A DNA stretch of 64,000 nucleotides from SpSt-398 sp041752235. GTDB taxonomy: Bacteria > Bacteroidota > Bacteroidia > Chitinophagales > Chitinophagaceae. The stretch is from assembly GCA_041752235.1 (NCBI GenBank), contig JBGSHM010000023.1, positions 62,001-126,000 of the forward strand, given 5' to 3'. Shown here one piece after another: positions 1 to 8,191 of this stretch. How positions within the stretch are numbered: the stretch's first letter is position 1; every line of letters begins with the position of its first letter. The notes under the pieces were generated by a model. The model saw nothing but the letters and a program-made list of their open reading frames with translations, was not told the DNA's origin and did not search any database. The position numbers and the translations under genes are program-made.

Positions 1-976
1 TCAGGGGCTTCAATTCCGCTTTGTTCAGGAAGCGTCACTCCCCTATATCTTCCAGGTTTTATCGAAAGAAAACCTGGCCGCTGCCGGATTTGGCAGCGTA
101 GCCGACATCACCAGTTGTCCGGGCACGGATACGTGTAACCTCGGAATCAGCAATAGTACCGGAACGGCCCTGGCCCTCGCCGAATTGATCGAAGAAGAAT
201 ATCCTGAATTATTATATGACAAGAGCCTGAGTGTAAAGATCAGTGGCTGTATGAACAGTTGTGGACAGCATGGCATTGCCTCTATTGGTTTTCATGGTTC
301 CTCCCTGAAGGCCAAAGGACATGTATTACCGGCCCTTCAGGTGCTGGTAGGTGGTGGTGTGATCGGCAGTGGTGAAGGCCGGATAGCTGATAAAATACTC
401 AAGGTACCAAGCAAGCGAGCACCTGACGTGCTTCGTACCCTATTGAATGATTTCAAAGCCAATGCCCAGTTAGGTGAGCGTTATGATGCCTATGTGTTGC
501 GATTGGGTGATAAATATTTTTATGAATTGCTCAAACCCCTGACCAATCTCGATACCTTACTTGATGAGGACTTTATTGATTGGGGACAGCGTGAAAAATT
601 TTCCACGGCGATCGGTGTGGGTGAATGTGCCGGCGTAATGATCGATCTGGTCTCCACCCTTTTCCTGGAAGCGGAAGAAAAGATCACCCTTGCCAAAGAA
701 TGTATCACAGGTGGAGCCTGGGCCGATGCCCTCTATCATGCCTATAGCGCCCAGGTGCATGCAGCCAAGGCATTACTCTTAAAAGAAGGTGTACAATGCA
801 ATACCCAGCATGGTATACTCCGTGATTTTGATATTCATTTTACCCAAAAAGGAAAATATACAGACCGGCCGAATTTTCAGGAAGCCGTACTAGCCATTAA
901 TAAGGAGCCGGCAACGGAAGCATTTGCGAAAAAGTATTTGGCCGAGGCGGAGGAGTTTGTGGGACGCGAGGGGTGA
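1..976 (+). CDS. siroheme nitrite/sulfite reductase, C-terminal part (5' end outside window)
   Basis: The reading frame is open from base 2 to the TGA at 974-976 (324 residues), so the N-terminal half is missing. Two cysteine pairs, CPGTDTC (CX5C) and CMNSC (CX3C), are the ligands of the coupled [4Fe-4S]-siroheme centre of the assimilatory sulfite/nitrite reductase family. The last ~100 residues form a helical segment rich in Ala and His that resembles the HEPN domain often fused to Bacteroidota members. The role would be six-electron reduction of sulfite to sulfide, or nitrite to ammonia, in the cytoplasm. The adjacent SUMT, cysN, cysD and cysH genes favour sulfite. The last codons (GREG-stop) run into repeat A1. 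Substrate choice cannot be settled from the sequence. Confidence 0.85.
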   Translation, partial: QGLQFRFVQEASLPYIFQVLSKENLAAAGFGSVADITSCPGTDTCNLGISNSTGTALALAELIEEEYPELLYDKSLSVKISGCMNSCGQHGIASIGFHGSSLKAKGHVLPALQVLVGGGVIGSGEGRIADKILKVPSKRAPDVLRTLLNDFKANAQLGERYDAYVLRLGDKYFYELLKPLTNLDTLLDEDFIDWGQREKFSTAIGVGECAGVMIDLVSTLFLEAEEKITLAKECITGGAWADALYHAYSAQVHAAKALLLKEGVQCNTQHGILRDFDIHFTQKGKYTDRPNFQEAVLAINKEPATEAFAKKYLAEAEEFVGREG

Positions 977-1112
977 GGCGTGAGACGTGAGACGTGAGAG
1001 GTGAGGCGTGAGTGGTGAATGGTGAATAGTGAATAGTGAATAGTGAAAATAAAATTTATAATTTGCGATCTAAAACTAATATTCACCATTCACCATTCAC
1101 CATTCACTATTC
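966..1112. repeat. family A self-complementary word repeat, copy A1
   Basis: A run of GTGAGGCGTGAGACGTGAG and GTGAATAGTGAAT words is followed, after an AT-rich loop, by the complementary words ATTCACCATTCACC. The whole can fold into a long hairpin. It fills the gap between two convergent genes and overlaps the last codons and stop of the reductase gene. A terminator role is inferred from position only. Confidence 0.8.
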
Positions 1113-2387
1113 TCAATTCTTCAACACCTTCTGCATCGCAGATTCGCCTTCGCAATTTGCATATACAACGTAATATCCGGATGTCAGATTGCTGAGGTCA
1201 ATTTCTTCGGTTTGGCTGGCAGACGCCGTTGCGATCTTTTTTACCAGGTGACCATTGAGAGAATAGACATTTACTTCCAGTTGTTTCTGTTGCCAGGAAG
1301 CAGGCATGGTCAGTTGCAAGGCCCCTTTTACAGGATTGGGATAGGCTGAAATGGCTGGTGTATTCGATGAAGATTGTTTCAGGCTGATGATTCTCGTCTT
1401 ACTTAACTCAGTCCTTCCGTCAAAATCAACAGCGCGAAGACGGTAATACACCATTCCGGTGATATGCTTATTGAGACTCTCGGTAAAACTATAGTGTTGT
1501 GTCATAAACGAATTGCCATGCGCGGCAACCTGACCAATTGAAGTGAAGGTCTTTCCATCCAGGCTTTTTTCCACCACAAAATGGCTGGCATTTAATTCCG
1601 TCGAGGTAGTCCAGTTGAGCAGCGCATTGTGTTCCCGGGTGAGGTTGGCGGTGAAGGCCGTCATACTTACGGGAAGGATGGGATTAAAGAAATCACGAAA
1701 CCAAAGAGAATTCAATCTTACCCCGGCGCTGGTGGTTGCGCTTCCGGTTCTGGCACCCAAGGTAAATTCGATCTCTTCCTTATCAATGAACTCGTAGCTT
1801 GCCATCACATTAAGTGCGGACGTATCAATACCAGGTGCTGTGAGAACGATTCCTTCCACCAGAAAATCATCTCCTACCACATCCGTTTTTGTGCAGGATA
1901 CAAGCAGATTATTGACAAGCGAAGTATCTACCGAGCTCACTTGTTTCATTTCCGCCCATTCATTTAATGTGTGGCTATCGCCGTCTATATCAAGTCCAGT
2001 TACAAAGAAATGATCAACATTAATTTTTTCTGTACTTCCGGCTTTACAAAAAGTCAAACGGAAAGACATGGACCAGGTTGTATTAGCAGGGGCCGTACCC
2101 GGAAAACCTAATACCGGCTGAAGGGCACTTCCATAACCCATACCGGCTCCGGAGGTATCTACACTCTCCAGAACAAGATCGGCAGAAGATCTGCTCAGGA
2201 TCGTCAACAAAGCATCAACTCCGGTAGTTACGTTCGAAAAACGATAGACAGCTCCATCTTCTCCGGCAACACCAGATTCAAGCGTATAGGTAGTAAAACT
2301 TAACTCGGAATTCTGCGCCATTGTTCGGGTAGAAATGGCGAACAATACAGACAGGATCATTAAACCTGTGGATAAGGGGGTACGCAT
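1113..2387 (-). CDS. secreted protein with type IX secretion C-terminal sorting domain
   Basis: The 424-residue protein begins with a signal peptide (MRTPLSTGLMILSVLFAIS, cleavage after TMAQ). A start nine codons upstream is possible but would put extra residues before the signal. Residues ~25-230 match no family I recognise. Around 235-340 there is a fibronectin type III-like segment (LLNWTTSTELNASHFVVEKS) common in Chitinophagaceae exported proteins. The last ~75 residues are a type A sorting domain, with AYPNPVKGALQL and a final SGYYVVYA...QKVLKN, so the protein should cross the outer membrane through the type IX system whose porU and porV genes lie at the other end of the window. Function of the mature part is unknown. 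Confidence 0.8.
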   Translation of the reverse strand: MRTPLSTGLMILSVLFAISTRTMAQNSELSFTTYTLESGVAGEDGAVYRFSNVTTGVDALLTILSRSSADLVLESVDTSGAGMGYGSALQPVLGFPGTAPANTTWSMSFRLTFCKAGSTEKINVDHFFVTGLDIDGDSHTLNEWAEMKQVSSVDTSLVNNLLVSCTKTDVVGDDFLVEGIVLTAPGIDTSALNVMASYEFIDKEEIEFTLGARTGSATTSAGVRLNSLWFRDFFNPILPVSMTAFTANLTREHNALLNWTTSTELNASHFVVEKSLDGKTFTSIGQVAAHGNSFMTQHYSFTESLNKHITGMVYYRLRAVDFDGRTELSKTRIISLKQSSSNTPAISAYPNPVKGALQLTMPASWQQKQLEVNVYSLNGHLVKKIATASASQTEEIDLSNLTSGYYVVYANCEGESAMQKVLKN

Positions 2388-2585
2388 TGCTTTCACTTTA
2401 GGGTATAGAATCAAAAACGGACCGAATCAAATGAGAACTAAGTATCATCAATTCGAAGACTAAGGTATAATACGTATTAAAACTATGCAATATTTACACG
2501 TAATTTTTCTCTTAATATTTCGTAATTTCTGCATCTTAAAATTATAAATGATTATTAGTCAATCCTATACAAAACCAAAAAGCAC

Positions 2586-2611
2586 AAAAAAATCCGCAAA
2601 AAAATTGCGGA
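2586..2611 (-). terminator. intrinsic terminator after the cysD-cysN-SUMT genes
   Basis: The arms TCCGCAA (2593-2599) and TTGCGGA (2605-2611) pair across a 5-nt loop. Read leftward, the hairpin is followed by a run of seven T (A-tract 2586-2592). It lies about 50 bp past the SUMT stop codon. Confidence 0.75.
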
Positions 2612-2658
2612 CATACATATCCTTTATTTCTTAAATAGATGTTTTACGAGGAAAAACA

Positions 2659-3465
2659 CTAAAGATTGGCGATCTCGGTAAAGACAGAACCGGGTCCAGG
2701 GGCAGAAGGGTTGAACCAGTGATAGGGGGTATAAAGAGACACTACCTGTCCAATAATGACCAGGGAGGGGGAGCTAAATTCCATATTAGCGAACTCAAGG
2801 GTAGCAGTTTCCAGCGTACTGGTATGCACCTGCTGATACACAGTGGTGGCCTGCTCAATGACGGCGAGCGGGGTTGAAGGCTGCCGTGAATAACGCAGGA
2901 GTAATTCCACCAGTCCGGTGATATTCTTAGAAGCCATGTAAAACACCAGCGTATCCTTGGAATTGGCCAATTGCTTCCATCTTTCCGGATTGTACTGACT
3001 ATTGGGGTTAAAGGTGAGAAACTGCACTCCTTGTGCATGTTGCCGGGCCGTTAGCGGAATACCTGTATAGGCAGAAGCGCCACTGGCGGCTGTGACACCG
3101 GGAATGATCTCATAGGGTATGCCTGCTTCCACCAAGGCTTCCAACTCATCCAGCATATTGCTGAAGATCGCGGTGTCGCCACCTTTTAGTCGTAATACCT
3201 TCCTTCCTTTCTGCGCCTGTTGGATCATCAGGGCTGTTACTTCTTCTTGCACAAATGAGCCTGAATTATAGCCTTGTTTACCGGCAAAAAGAATTTCTGC
3301 CTGGGGATTCGCAAAGCGGGAAATAATGCGGGGATTTACAAGCCGGTCGGTAATGATGACCTCTGCTTCTTCGAGTTTTTTCTGCAATTTGACCGTGATG
3401 AGCTCCTCGTCACCTGGGCCTGCCCCAGCCAAAATCACATATCCTCTTTCCATTGAAGTTGTCAT
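2659..3465 (-). CDS. cobA: uroporphyrinogen-III C-methyltransferase (SUMT)
   Basis: The 268-residue tetrapyrrole methylase makes precorrin-2 from uroporphyrinogen III with two S-adenosylmethionine, the first step to siroheme. Family motifs are visible: AGAGPGDEELIT near the N-terminus, VLRLKGGDTAIF around residue 90 and IPGVTAASGASAYTGIPLT around 120. Only the methylase domain is present; the dehydrogenase/chelatase half of CysG is not fused and not in the window. It follows cysN in the same direction (36 bp gap), which fits supply of siroheme for the sulfite reductase next door. A terminator follows. MTTSMERG could also start at the second Met (codon 5). Confidence 0.9.
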   Translation of the reverse strand: MTTSMERGYVILAGAGPGDEELITVKLQKKLEEAEVIITDRLVNPRIISRFANPQAEILFAGKQGYNSGSFVQEEVTALMIQQAQKGRKVLRLKGGDTAIFSNMLDELEALVEAGIPYEIIPGVTAASGASAYTGIPLTARQHAQGVQFLTFNPNSQYNPERWKQLANSKDTLVFYMASKNITGLVELLLRYSRQPSTPLAVIEQATTVYQQVHTSTLETATLEFANMEFSSPSLVIIGQVVSLYTPYHWFNPSAPGPGSVFTEIANL

Positions 3466-3501
3466 ATACGGTACTTTCCCTTTAAGACATCCATTATCGT
3501 A

Positions 3502-4749
3502 TTACTGCTGCAAGAGAACGGCAGCTACGGTACTATTGCTGGTTTCATCGACCAATACAGCACCTCCATTGGCACTCAGCCGGTCGAAACGATCATAGAC
3601 AAGAGGGGAGGCTGTTTTGATCACAGCTTTCACTACCTCGTTGAGCCTCACTCCGTTCTCAACCGGAATCTGCTGAAGTGTATTTACATCCAGTTTGTAA
3701 GCGATCTGCCGAACAACCGCCCGGACCAGCCGGCTATTATGCTGTATTAAATATTTGTTACCGGGCTGAAGGGGCTTTTCATCCATCCAGCAAAGAAGCA
3801 CTTCAATCTCGTTATTTACCTGGGGTAAATTATCCGACTTAACAATGCTGTCACCCCGACTAATATCAATATCATCTGCGAGGTGAATAACGCCAGCTTG
3901 TGGCGCAAAAAGCTCCTCCACTTCCTCTCCGGCAATCTCCAATTTTTGAATGGTGGATTCAAGCCCTTGCGGAAGGACGGTCACCTTATCTCCTTTTCGA
4001 TAGATGCCACTGATGACAGAACCGGCATAGCCCCGGTAATCATGTAATTCTTCGGTTTGGGGGCGTATCACAAATTGTACCTGAAAACGAGGATCAGCCA
4101 GGTTGATATCATCTTTTACTTCTACCTCTTCCAAAAACTGCAATAAAGGTCTCCCTTCATACCAGGTCATCACCGTAGAAGGGTCAACGATATTGTCACC
4201 CAACAAGGCACTGATGGGGATATAGGTCACTTGTTTCAAACCCAATTGCTGGGCCACTTTTGCATATTCGATCACGATGTTGTTGTACACATCCTGAGAG
4301 AATTCAACCAGGTCCATTTTATTGATGGCTACAACGATATGTGGGATCTGTAAAAGCGAAGCAATGATGGAATGGCGACGTGTTTGCTCTACCACGCCCT
4401 GCCGGGCATCGATCAACACGATCATGAGTTGGGCGTTCGAGGCACCGGTGATCATGTTACGGGTGTATTGCACGTGCCCGGGCGCATCGGCAATAATGAA
4501 TTTGCGCTGTGGTGTCGTGAAATAGCGGTAAGCCACATCAATGGTAATTCCTTGTTCACGCTCGGCACGTAAACCATCCGTCAGCAAGGCCAGGTCCACC
4601 TGTCCCGCTTCCATATTCTTGGTTGACCGCTCAAGCGCTTCGAGTTGATCCACCATGATATTCTTGCTATCAAAAAGCAAGCGCCCGATCAGGGTGCTCT
4701 TTCCATCATCCACACTTCCGGCGGTTATGAATCGTAGTAGGTCCATCAT
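3502..4749 (-). CDS. cysN: sulfate adenylyltransferase subunit 1 (GTPase)
   Basis: The 415-residue translation-factor-like GTPase is the regulatory subunit of ATP sulfurylase. GTP hydrolysis drives formation of adenosine 5'-phosphosulfate from sulfate and ATP by CysD. G motifs are clear: GSVDDGKST (residues 11-19), DAPGHVQYTRNM (around 90) and NKMDLVEF (around 145), followed by two beta-barrel domains. No APS kinase domain is fused, so the pathway appears to reduce APS directly, in agreement with the iron-sulfur type CysH. It starts at MMDLLRF; either Met could be used. It is separated from cysD by 44 bp holding a family C repeat. Confidence 0.93.
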   Translation of the reverse strand: MMDLLRFITAGSVDDGKSTLIGRLLFDSKNIMVDQLEALERSTKNMEAGQVDLALLTDGLRAEREQGITIDVAYRYFTTPQRKFIIADAPGHVQYTRNMITGASNAQLMIVLIDARQGVVEQTRRHSIIASLLQIPHIVVAINKMDLVEFSQDVYNNIVIEYAKVAQQLGLKQVTYIPISALLGDNIVDPSTVMTWYEGRPLLQFLEEVEVKDDINLADPRFQVQFVIRPQTEELHDYRGYAGSVISGIYRKGDKVTVLPQGLESTIQKLEIAGEEVEELFAPQAGVIHLADDIDISRGDSIVKSDNLPQVNNEIEVLLCWMDEKPLQPGNKYLIQHNSRLVRAVVRQIAYKLDVNTLQQIPVENGVRLNEVVKAVIKTASPLVYDRFDRLSANGGAVLVDETSNSTVAAVLLQQ

Positions 4750-4753
4750 TTCA

Positions 4754-4793
4754 GGTCTTTGCTAATAGCTATTAGCCTTTAGCCTTTTATTGA
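4754..4793. repeat. family C repeat, copy C1 (between cysD and cysN)
   Basis: The words GCTAATAGCTATTAGC and CTTTAGCC lie between the cysD stop and the cysN start, that is, inside a two-gene operon. Confidence 0.65.
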
Positions 4794-5702
4794 TTAAAAG
4801 TATCCGTTCTTCTTCCTGTCTTCCATGGCGGCTTCGGTGACTTTATCATCGATCCGCGTTTCACCACGCTCGGATATCCGGCTGGCAATGATCTCTTCGA
4901 TCACCTGATCCAGGGTGGAAGCAGTAGACTCCACTGCAGCGGTACAGGTCATATCCCCAACAGTACGATAGCGGACCTGACGTGAGTTGATCTTATCATC
5001 GGCGTCTATCTGAATAAAAGGGGAAACCGCAATCAGTTGCCCTTCATGTTCCAGCACTTCGCGCTCATGAGCAAAATAGATCGAGGGTAAAGGTATTTTC
5101 TCCCGGCGGATATAATTCCATACGTCCAATTCGGTCCAATTGCTGATGGGGAATATCCTTACATTCTCCCCCTTGTGGATCTTTCCATTATAAATGTTCC
5201 AAAGCTCAGGTCTTTGCAACTTGGGATTCCATTGACCAAATTCATCACGTACGGAGAATATCCGCTCTTTGGCACGGGCCTTCTCTTCGTCACGGCGGGC
5301 GCCGCCGATACAGGCATCAAACTCAAATTCTTCAATGGTATCGAGGAGGGTGTATGTCTGTAACCAATTTCGGCTGGCAAATTTTCCTTTGGGTTCCGTC
5401 AAATTTTTCGCGCGAATCGTATCCTCTACTTTTCGCACGATCAGTTGGGCATTTACTTCCTTCGCCAGTGCATCCCGAAACTCCAGGGCCTCAGGAAAAT
5501 TATGCCCGGTATCAATATGTACTAAGGGAAAAGGGATCTTTCCGGGAGCAAACGCTTTACGCGCCAGATGAACCATGGTGATCGAATCCTTACCACCGCT
5601 GAACAACAAACCAGGACGCTCAAACTGGGCAGCCACTTCACGAAAAATATGAATGCTCTCTGCCTCCAACTCCGCTAAATAATCCAAATGATAGGGACTC
5701 AT
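4794..5702 (-). CDS. cysD: sulfate adenylyltransferase subunit 2
   Basis: The 302-residue catalytic subunit of ATP sulfurylase belongs to the PP-loop ATPase family. The pyrophosphate loop LLFSGGKDSITM lies at residues 32-43, and the family blocks WTELDVWNYI and the C-terminal RKKNGYF are present. It forms APS together with CysN, encoded directly downstream. The ATG is only 12 bp from the nearest half of a 21-bp sequence element (5715-5735) that also occurs before the peroxiredoxin-cysH genes, so both transcripts are probably under the same control. Confidence 0.93.
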   Translation of the reverse strand: MSPYHLDYLAELEAESIHIFREVAAQFERPGLLFSGGKDSITMVHLARKAFAPGKIPFPLVHIDTGHNFPEALEFRDALAKEVNAQLIVRKVEDTIRAKNLTEPKGKFASRNWLQTYTLLDTIEEFEFDACIGGARRDEEKARAKERIFSVRDEFGQWNPKLQRPELWNIYNGKIHKGENVRIFPISNWTELDVWNYIRREKIPLPSIYFAHEREVLEHEGQLIAVSPFIQIDADDKINSRQVRYRTVGDMTCTAAVESTASTLDQVIEEIIASRISERGETRIDDKVTEAAMEDRKKNGYF

Positions 5703-5714
5703 GCAAATACTATT

Positions 5715-5735
5715 AGTCTACTTATTTTATAGGGT
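5715..5735 (-). promoter_or_regulatory. shared sulfur-gene element, cysD copy
   Basis: On the minus strand the sequence reads ACCCTAT-N6-AGTAGACT. The same two blocks with the same 6-nt spacing occur at 7302-7322 before the peroxiredoxin-cysH genes. This is probably an operator. The Rrf2 protein at 7385-7792 is a candidate binder (inference). Confidence 0.5.
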
Positions 5736-5761
5736 TGTAAAGGTACGACATTTTAGCGAAA

Positions 5762-5935
5762 TGTGAGGCGTGAGGCGTGAGACGTGAGTGGTGAATGGTG
5801 AATAGTGAATGGAATACATCAGACGTGAATCGTCAGTCGTGAGTAGAGACTCCTCTCGATTCACTATTGACTATTCACTATTCACCCCTCACCACTCACG
5901 TCTCACCCCTCACGCCTCACGCCTCACGCCCCCCA
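5762..5935. repeat. family A repeat, copy A2
   Basis: The left arm has GTGAGGCGTGAGGCGTGAG and GTGAATAGTGAAT words and the right arm has the complement (ATTCACTATTCACC, CTCACGCCTCACGCC). It lies between cysH and cysD and reaches into the cysH gene, supplying its stop codon and last few residues. Confidence 0.8.
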
Positions 5936-6621
5936 TGCAGCCCACACTCCTTCTGTGAGCTTTCCCACCACCATCGGCCGGCACGGGGATCTTCTCCCGG
6001 TTCAATGGCCCGGGTACAGGGCGCGCACCCGATACTGACAAATCCTTTGTCGTGTAAAGTATTATAGGGCACCCGGTTGGTGTTGATATATTCCATCATT
6101 TGCTCATAGGTCCAATGAATCAGGGGATTGAACTTATAGAGCTGACGATTCTCATCCCATTCCAACAGGGGCATTTCCTGCCGGTTGGCGGATTGTCCGG
6201 CACGTAATCCGGTGACCCAGACCCTGGCTCCGGCCAATACCCGTTGCAAAGGCTTTACCTTACGGATATGGCAACAGGCTTTTCGATTTTCGACCGATTC
6301 ATAAAATGCATTGATGCCTTTATTTAACACGAAATCCTCCACATCTGCTGCCTCCGGAAAGAAAACCTGAATACCCAATTTATACCGGGCTTCGGTTTTC
6401 TCGATCAGGTCATAGGTCTCATAAAATAAACGCCCGGTATCCAACGTGAAAACCCTTACCGGAATACGGTGACGGGCAATGGCATCGGTTATTACCTGAT
6501 CTTCCTGACCATACGAGGTGGAGAATACCACTTCACCCGGATAAATACCGGCCAACAAGGCCAGTGATTCGGGAAGATCCAACTGCTCGAGTTCGCGTAA
6601 TAATTCTGGATCTGTTTTCAT
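5917..6621 (-). CDS. cysH: adenylylsulfate (APS/PAPS) reductase, iron-sulfur type
   Basis: The 234-residue enzyme reduces activated sulfate to sulfite. It carries the CC pair at residues 116-117 and the CXXC (SIGCAPC, Cys199 and Cys202) that bind a [4Fe-4S] cluster in APS reductases, plus the C-terminal nucleophile in KECGLH (Cys226). The cluster cysteines and the absence of any APS kinase point to APS as substrate. The PP-loop-like STSYGQED sits at residues 34-41. The final residues GGREA and the stop codon come from repeat A2. The start lies 3 bp after the peroxiredoxin stop, so the two genes are co-transcribed. Confidence 0.92.
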   Translation of the reverse strand: MKTDPELLRELEQLDLPESLALLAGIYPGEVVFSTSYGQEDQVITDAIARHRIPVRVFTLDTGRLFYETYDLIEKTEARYKLGIQVFFPEAADVEDFVLNKGINAFYESVENRKACCHIRKVKPLQRVLAGARVWVTGLRAGQSANRQEMPLLEWDENRQLYKFNPLIHWTYEQMMEYINTNRVPYNTLHDKGFVSIGCAPCTRAIEPGEDPRAGRWWWESSQKECGLHGGREA

Positions 6622-6624
6622 AAC

Positions 6625-7260
6625 TCACTTATTCGGTTGCGGGGTATAGCGCAAATAAGGCTTGATCACATTTACCCCTTTGGGGAATTTTTTTATCGCA
6701 TCTTCTGTACTAACAGCCGGAACCACGATCACATCCTCCCCTTCTTTCCAATCGGCCGGTGTTGCCACACTATAATTGGCCGTTAGTTGCAAAGAATCGA
6801 TCACCCGAAGCACTTCATAAAAGTTACGCCCGGTGGATGCGGGATAAGTGATCATCAGTTTCACAGTTTTATCGGCTCCGATCACAAAAAGTGACCGTAC
6901 CGTGGCCGTTGCCGAAGCATTGGGATGAATCATATCATATAATTCCGCTACCTGTCTTTCCTCATCGGCAATGATGGGGAAAGTGACCTCACAATGCTGG
7001 GTCTCATTGATATCATTCCGCCAGGAAAAATGTTTATCAATGGGGTCCACACTCACCGCCAATACTTTTACATTTCTTTTGGCAAATTCCTCCTTTAATA
7101 AGGCCGTCTTTCCCAACTCCGTGGTACACACGGGTGTGAAATCAGCCGGATGGGAAAAAAGAACACCCCAGGAATCACCCAGGTATTCGTAAAAATCAAT
7201 CTCTCCTTCGGTAGTGACCGCCTTGAAATTGGGGGCTTTGTCTCCTAAACGCAATGACAT
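6625..7260 (-). CDS. 1-Cys peroxiredoxin (Prx6 subfamily)
   Basis: The 211-residue thioredoxin-fold peroxidase has the peroxidatic Cys45 in HPADFTPVCTTE, and the long C-terminal arm (VIVVPAVSTEDAIKKFPKG) typical of the Prx6 class. No second catalytic cysteine is seen in the usual position. It reduces hydrogen peroxide or alkyl hydroperoxides with an external thiol. It heads a two-gene transcript with cysH. A TAATTTTG -7 box and a palindromic region lie just upstream. Placement with sulfur assimilation suggests a shared thiol or sulfur-stress signal. Confidence 0.9.
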   Translation of the reverse strand: MSLRLGDKAPNFKAVTTEGEIDFYEYLGDSWGVLFSHPADFTPVCTTELGKTALLKEEFAKRNVKVLAVSVDPIDKHFSWRNDINETQHCEVTFPIIADEERQVAELYDMIHPNASATATVRSLFVIGADKTVKLMITYPASTGRNFYEVLRVIDSLQLTANYSVATPADWKEGEDVIVVPAVSTEDAIKKFPKGVNVIKPYLRYTPQPNK

Positions 7261-7279
7261 AATGGTAAGTTTTAGATGA

Positions 7280-7322
7280 CAAAATTAGGGTTTTATTTAT
7301 TACCCTATTGTATTAGTAGACT
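7280..7322 (-). promoter_or_regulatory. peroxiredoxin-cysH promoter and shared sulfur-gene element
   Basis: The minus strand has a Bacteroidota -7 box TAATTTTG (7287-7280). Next to it is the inverted repeat TAGGGT-N10-ACCCTA (7286-7307). Overlapping that, on the plus strand, is ACCCTAT-N6-AGTAGACT (7302-7322), the element also found at cysD. No clear -33 box is seen, as might be expected for a regulated promoter. Confidence 0.5.
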
Positions 7323-7325
7323 TTT

Positions 7326-7384
7326 AATACTTTCTTAGCTTTTAGCCCTTGGCTATTAGCTAATAGCTAAGGGCCAATAGCTAC
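7326..7384. repeat. family C repeat, copy C2
   Basis: The arms CTTAGCTTTTAGCCCTTGGC and GCTAAGGGCCAATAGCT fold on themselves. The repeat fills the space down to the Rrf2 stop codon. Confidence 0.7.
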
Positions 7385-7792
7385 CTAAACCACCAGGTCC
7401 TTCAGGGTTCGCCCTTCGAGGATCTCGAGTGTGGCATCCCGAACCTCGATCATCAGGTCATGCAGCCCGCAGTTTTTCTCATCGCAGTTTTTGCAACGCT
7501 CATAAAAGTACAGGCTCACACAGGGCAACATCGCAATAGGGCCATTGATCAGCCGCACAATCGTCGCCACTTTGATCTTTGCCGGATCTTTCTTTAAAAA
7601 ATAACCCCCACCTTTCCCCTTTTTACTATCGAGGATATCCGCGTTCTTTAATTCCAGCAGAATATTCTCCAGGAATTTGAGTGGTATCTTTTTCTTCTTG
7701 GCGATCTCGGAGATCAGCACAGGGCCTTTATTATACCTTTCGGTGAGATAGGTCAGTGCCTTGAAAGCGTATTGTGATTTGGCAGAAAGCAT
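7385..7792 (-). CDS. Rrf2 family transcriptional regulator with cysteine-rich sensor loop
   Basis: The 135-residue protein has an N-terminal winged helix (MLSAKSQYAFKALTYLTE, then LKFLENILLELKNADILDS and GKGGGYFL) typical of Rrf2 proteins. Four cysteines (Cys91, 100, 103, 108, in PCVS and CKNCDEKNCGLH) could hold an iron-sulfur cluster or act as thiol sensors, as in IscR and NsrR relatives. It is the last gene of a group with OsmC and a cation efflux protein and lies beside the sulfur assimilation genes, so control of the cysD and peroxiredoxin-cysH promoters is a reasonable inference but not shown. Confidence 0.85.
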   Translation of the reverse strand: MLSAKSQYAFKALTYLTERYNKGPVLISEIAKKKKIPLKFLENILLELKNADILDSKKGKGGGYFLKKDPAKIKVATIVRLINGPIAMLPCVSLYFYERCKNCDEKNCGLHDLMIEVRDATLEILEGRTLKDLVV

Positions 7793-7795
7793 AGG

Positions 7796-8191
7796 TCAGA
7801 TCAATTCCAGTTTATACTCGATGGGCGAATTCTTTCGTAACATGGCCGCCACCCCACAATATTTTTCCAAGGAAAGATCAATCGCCTTTCTAACCTTATC
7901 TTCCTGGGTGGGGTCAACATTGATCCGGTAGGTGAGGATAATATAGGTAAAGACCTTGGGATGCTCTTCTACCAGACCCGCCTCGGCGGAAATCCGAAGA
8001 TCCGTAAAGGGTACCCGCATTTTTTCCAGAATATCCACTACATCAATGCCGCTGCATCCCGCCAGACCGGAAAGCAATAAGGCTTTTGGGCCATGGCCTT
8101 CTACTTTATCGCCATCCACTTTGATGGTATTTCCTTCATGGGTTGATTCAAAACGGTGTTCTCCTTTCCAAACGGTTTCTGTCAATGTCAT
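7796..8191 (-). CDS. OsmC family protein
   Basis: The 131-residue protein has the two reactive cysteines of OsmC/Ohr-like proteins: Cys46 in GLAGCSGIDV and Cys112 in LEKYCGVAAM. Members reduce organic hydroperoxides or handle sulfur species; the exact substrate is not clear here. The Rrf2 gene follows after 3 bp, and the OsmC start overlaps the stop of the upstream transporter gene by ATGA, so the three genes should be translated from one message. Confidence 0.88.
   Translation of the reverse strand: MTLTETVWKGEHRFESTHEGNTIKVDGDKVEGHGPKALLLSGLAGCSGIDVVDILEKMRVPFTDLRISAEAGLVEEHPKVFTYIILTYRINVDPTQEDKVRKAIDLSLEKYCGVAAMLRKNSPIEYKLELI

Noticed and set aside
966..1112. CRISPR-like array of short repeats
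   Set aside because: Words are 7 nt, degenerate and contiguous without spacers, and the second half is the reverse complement of the first; no cas genes nearby.
2548..2634. 28-codon plus-strand frame MIISQSYTKPK...
   Set aside because: Lies over the intrinsic terminator of the sulfur genes; Lys/Ser-rich composition follows from the A tracts.
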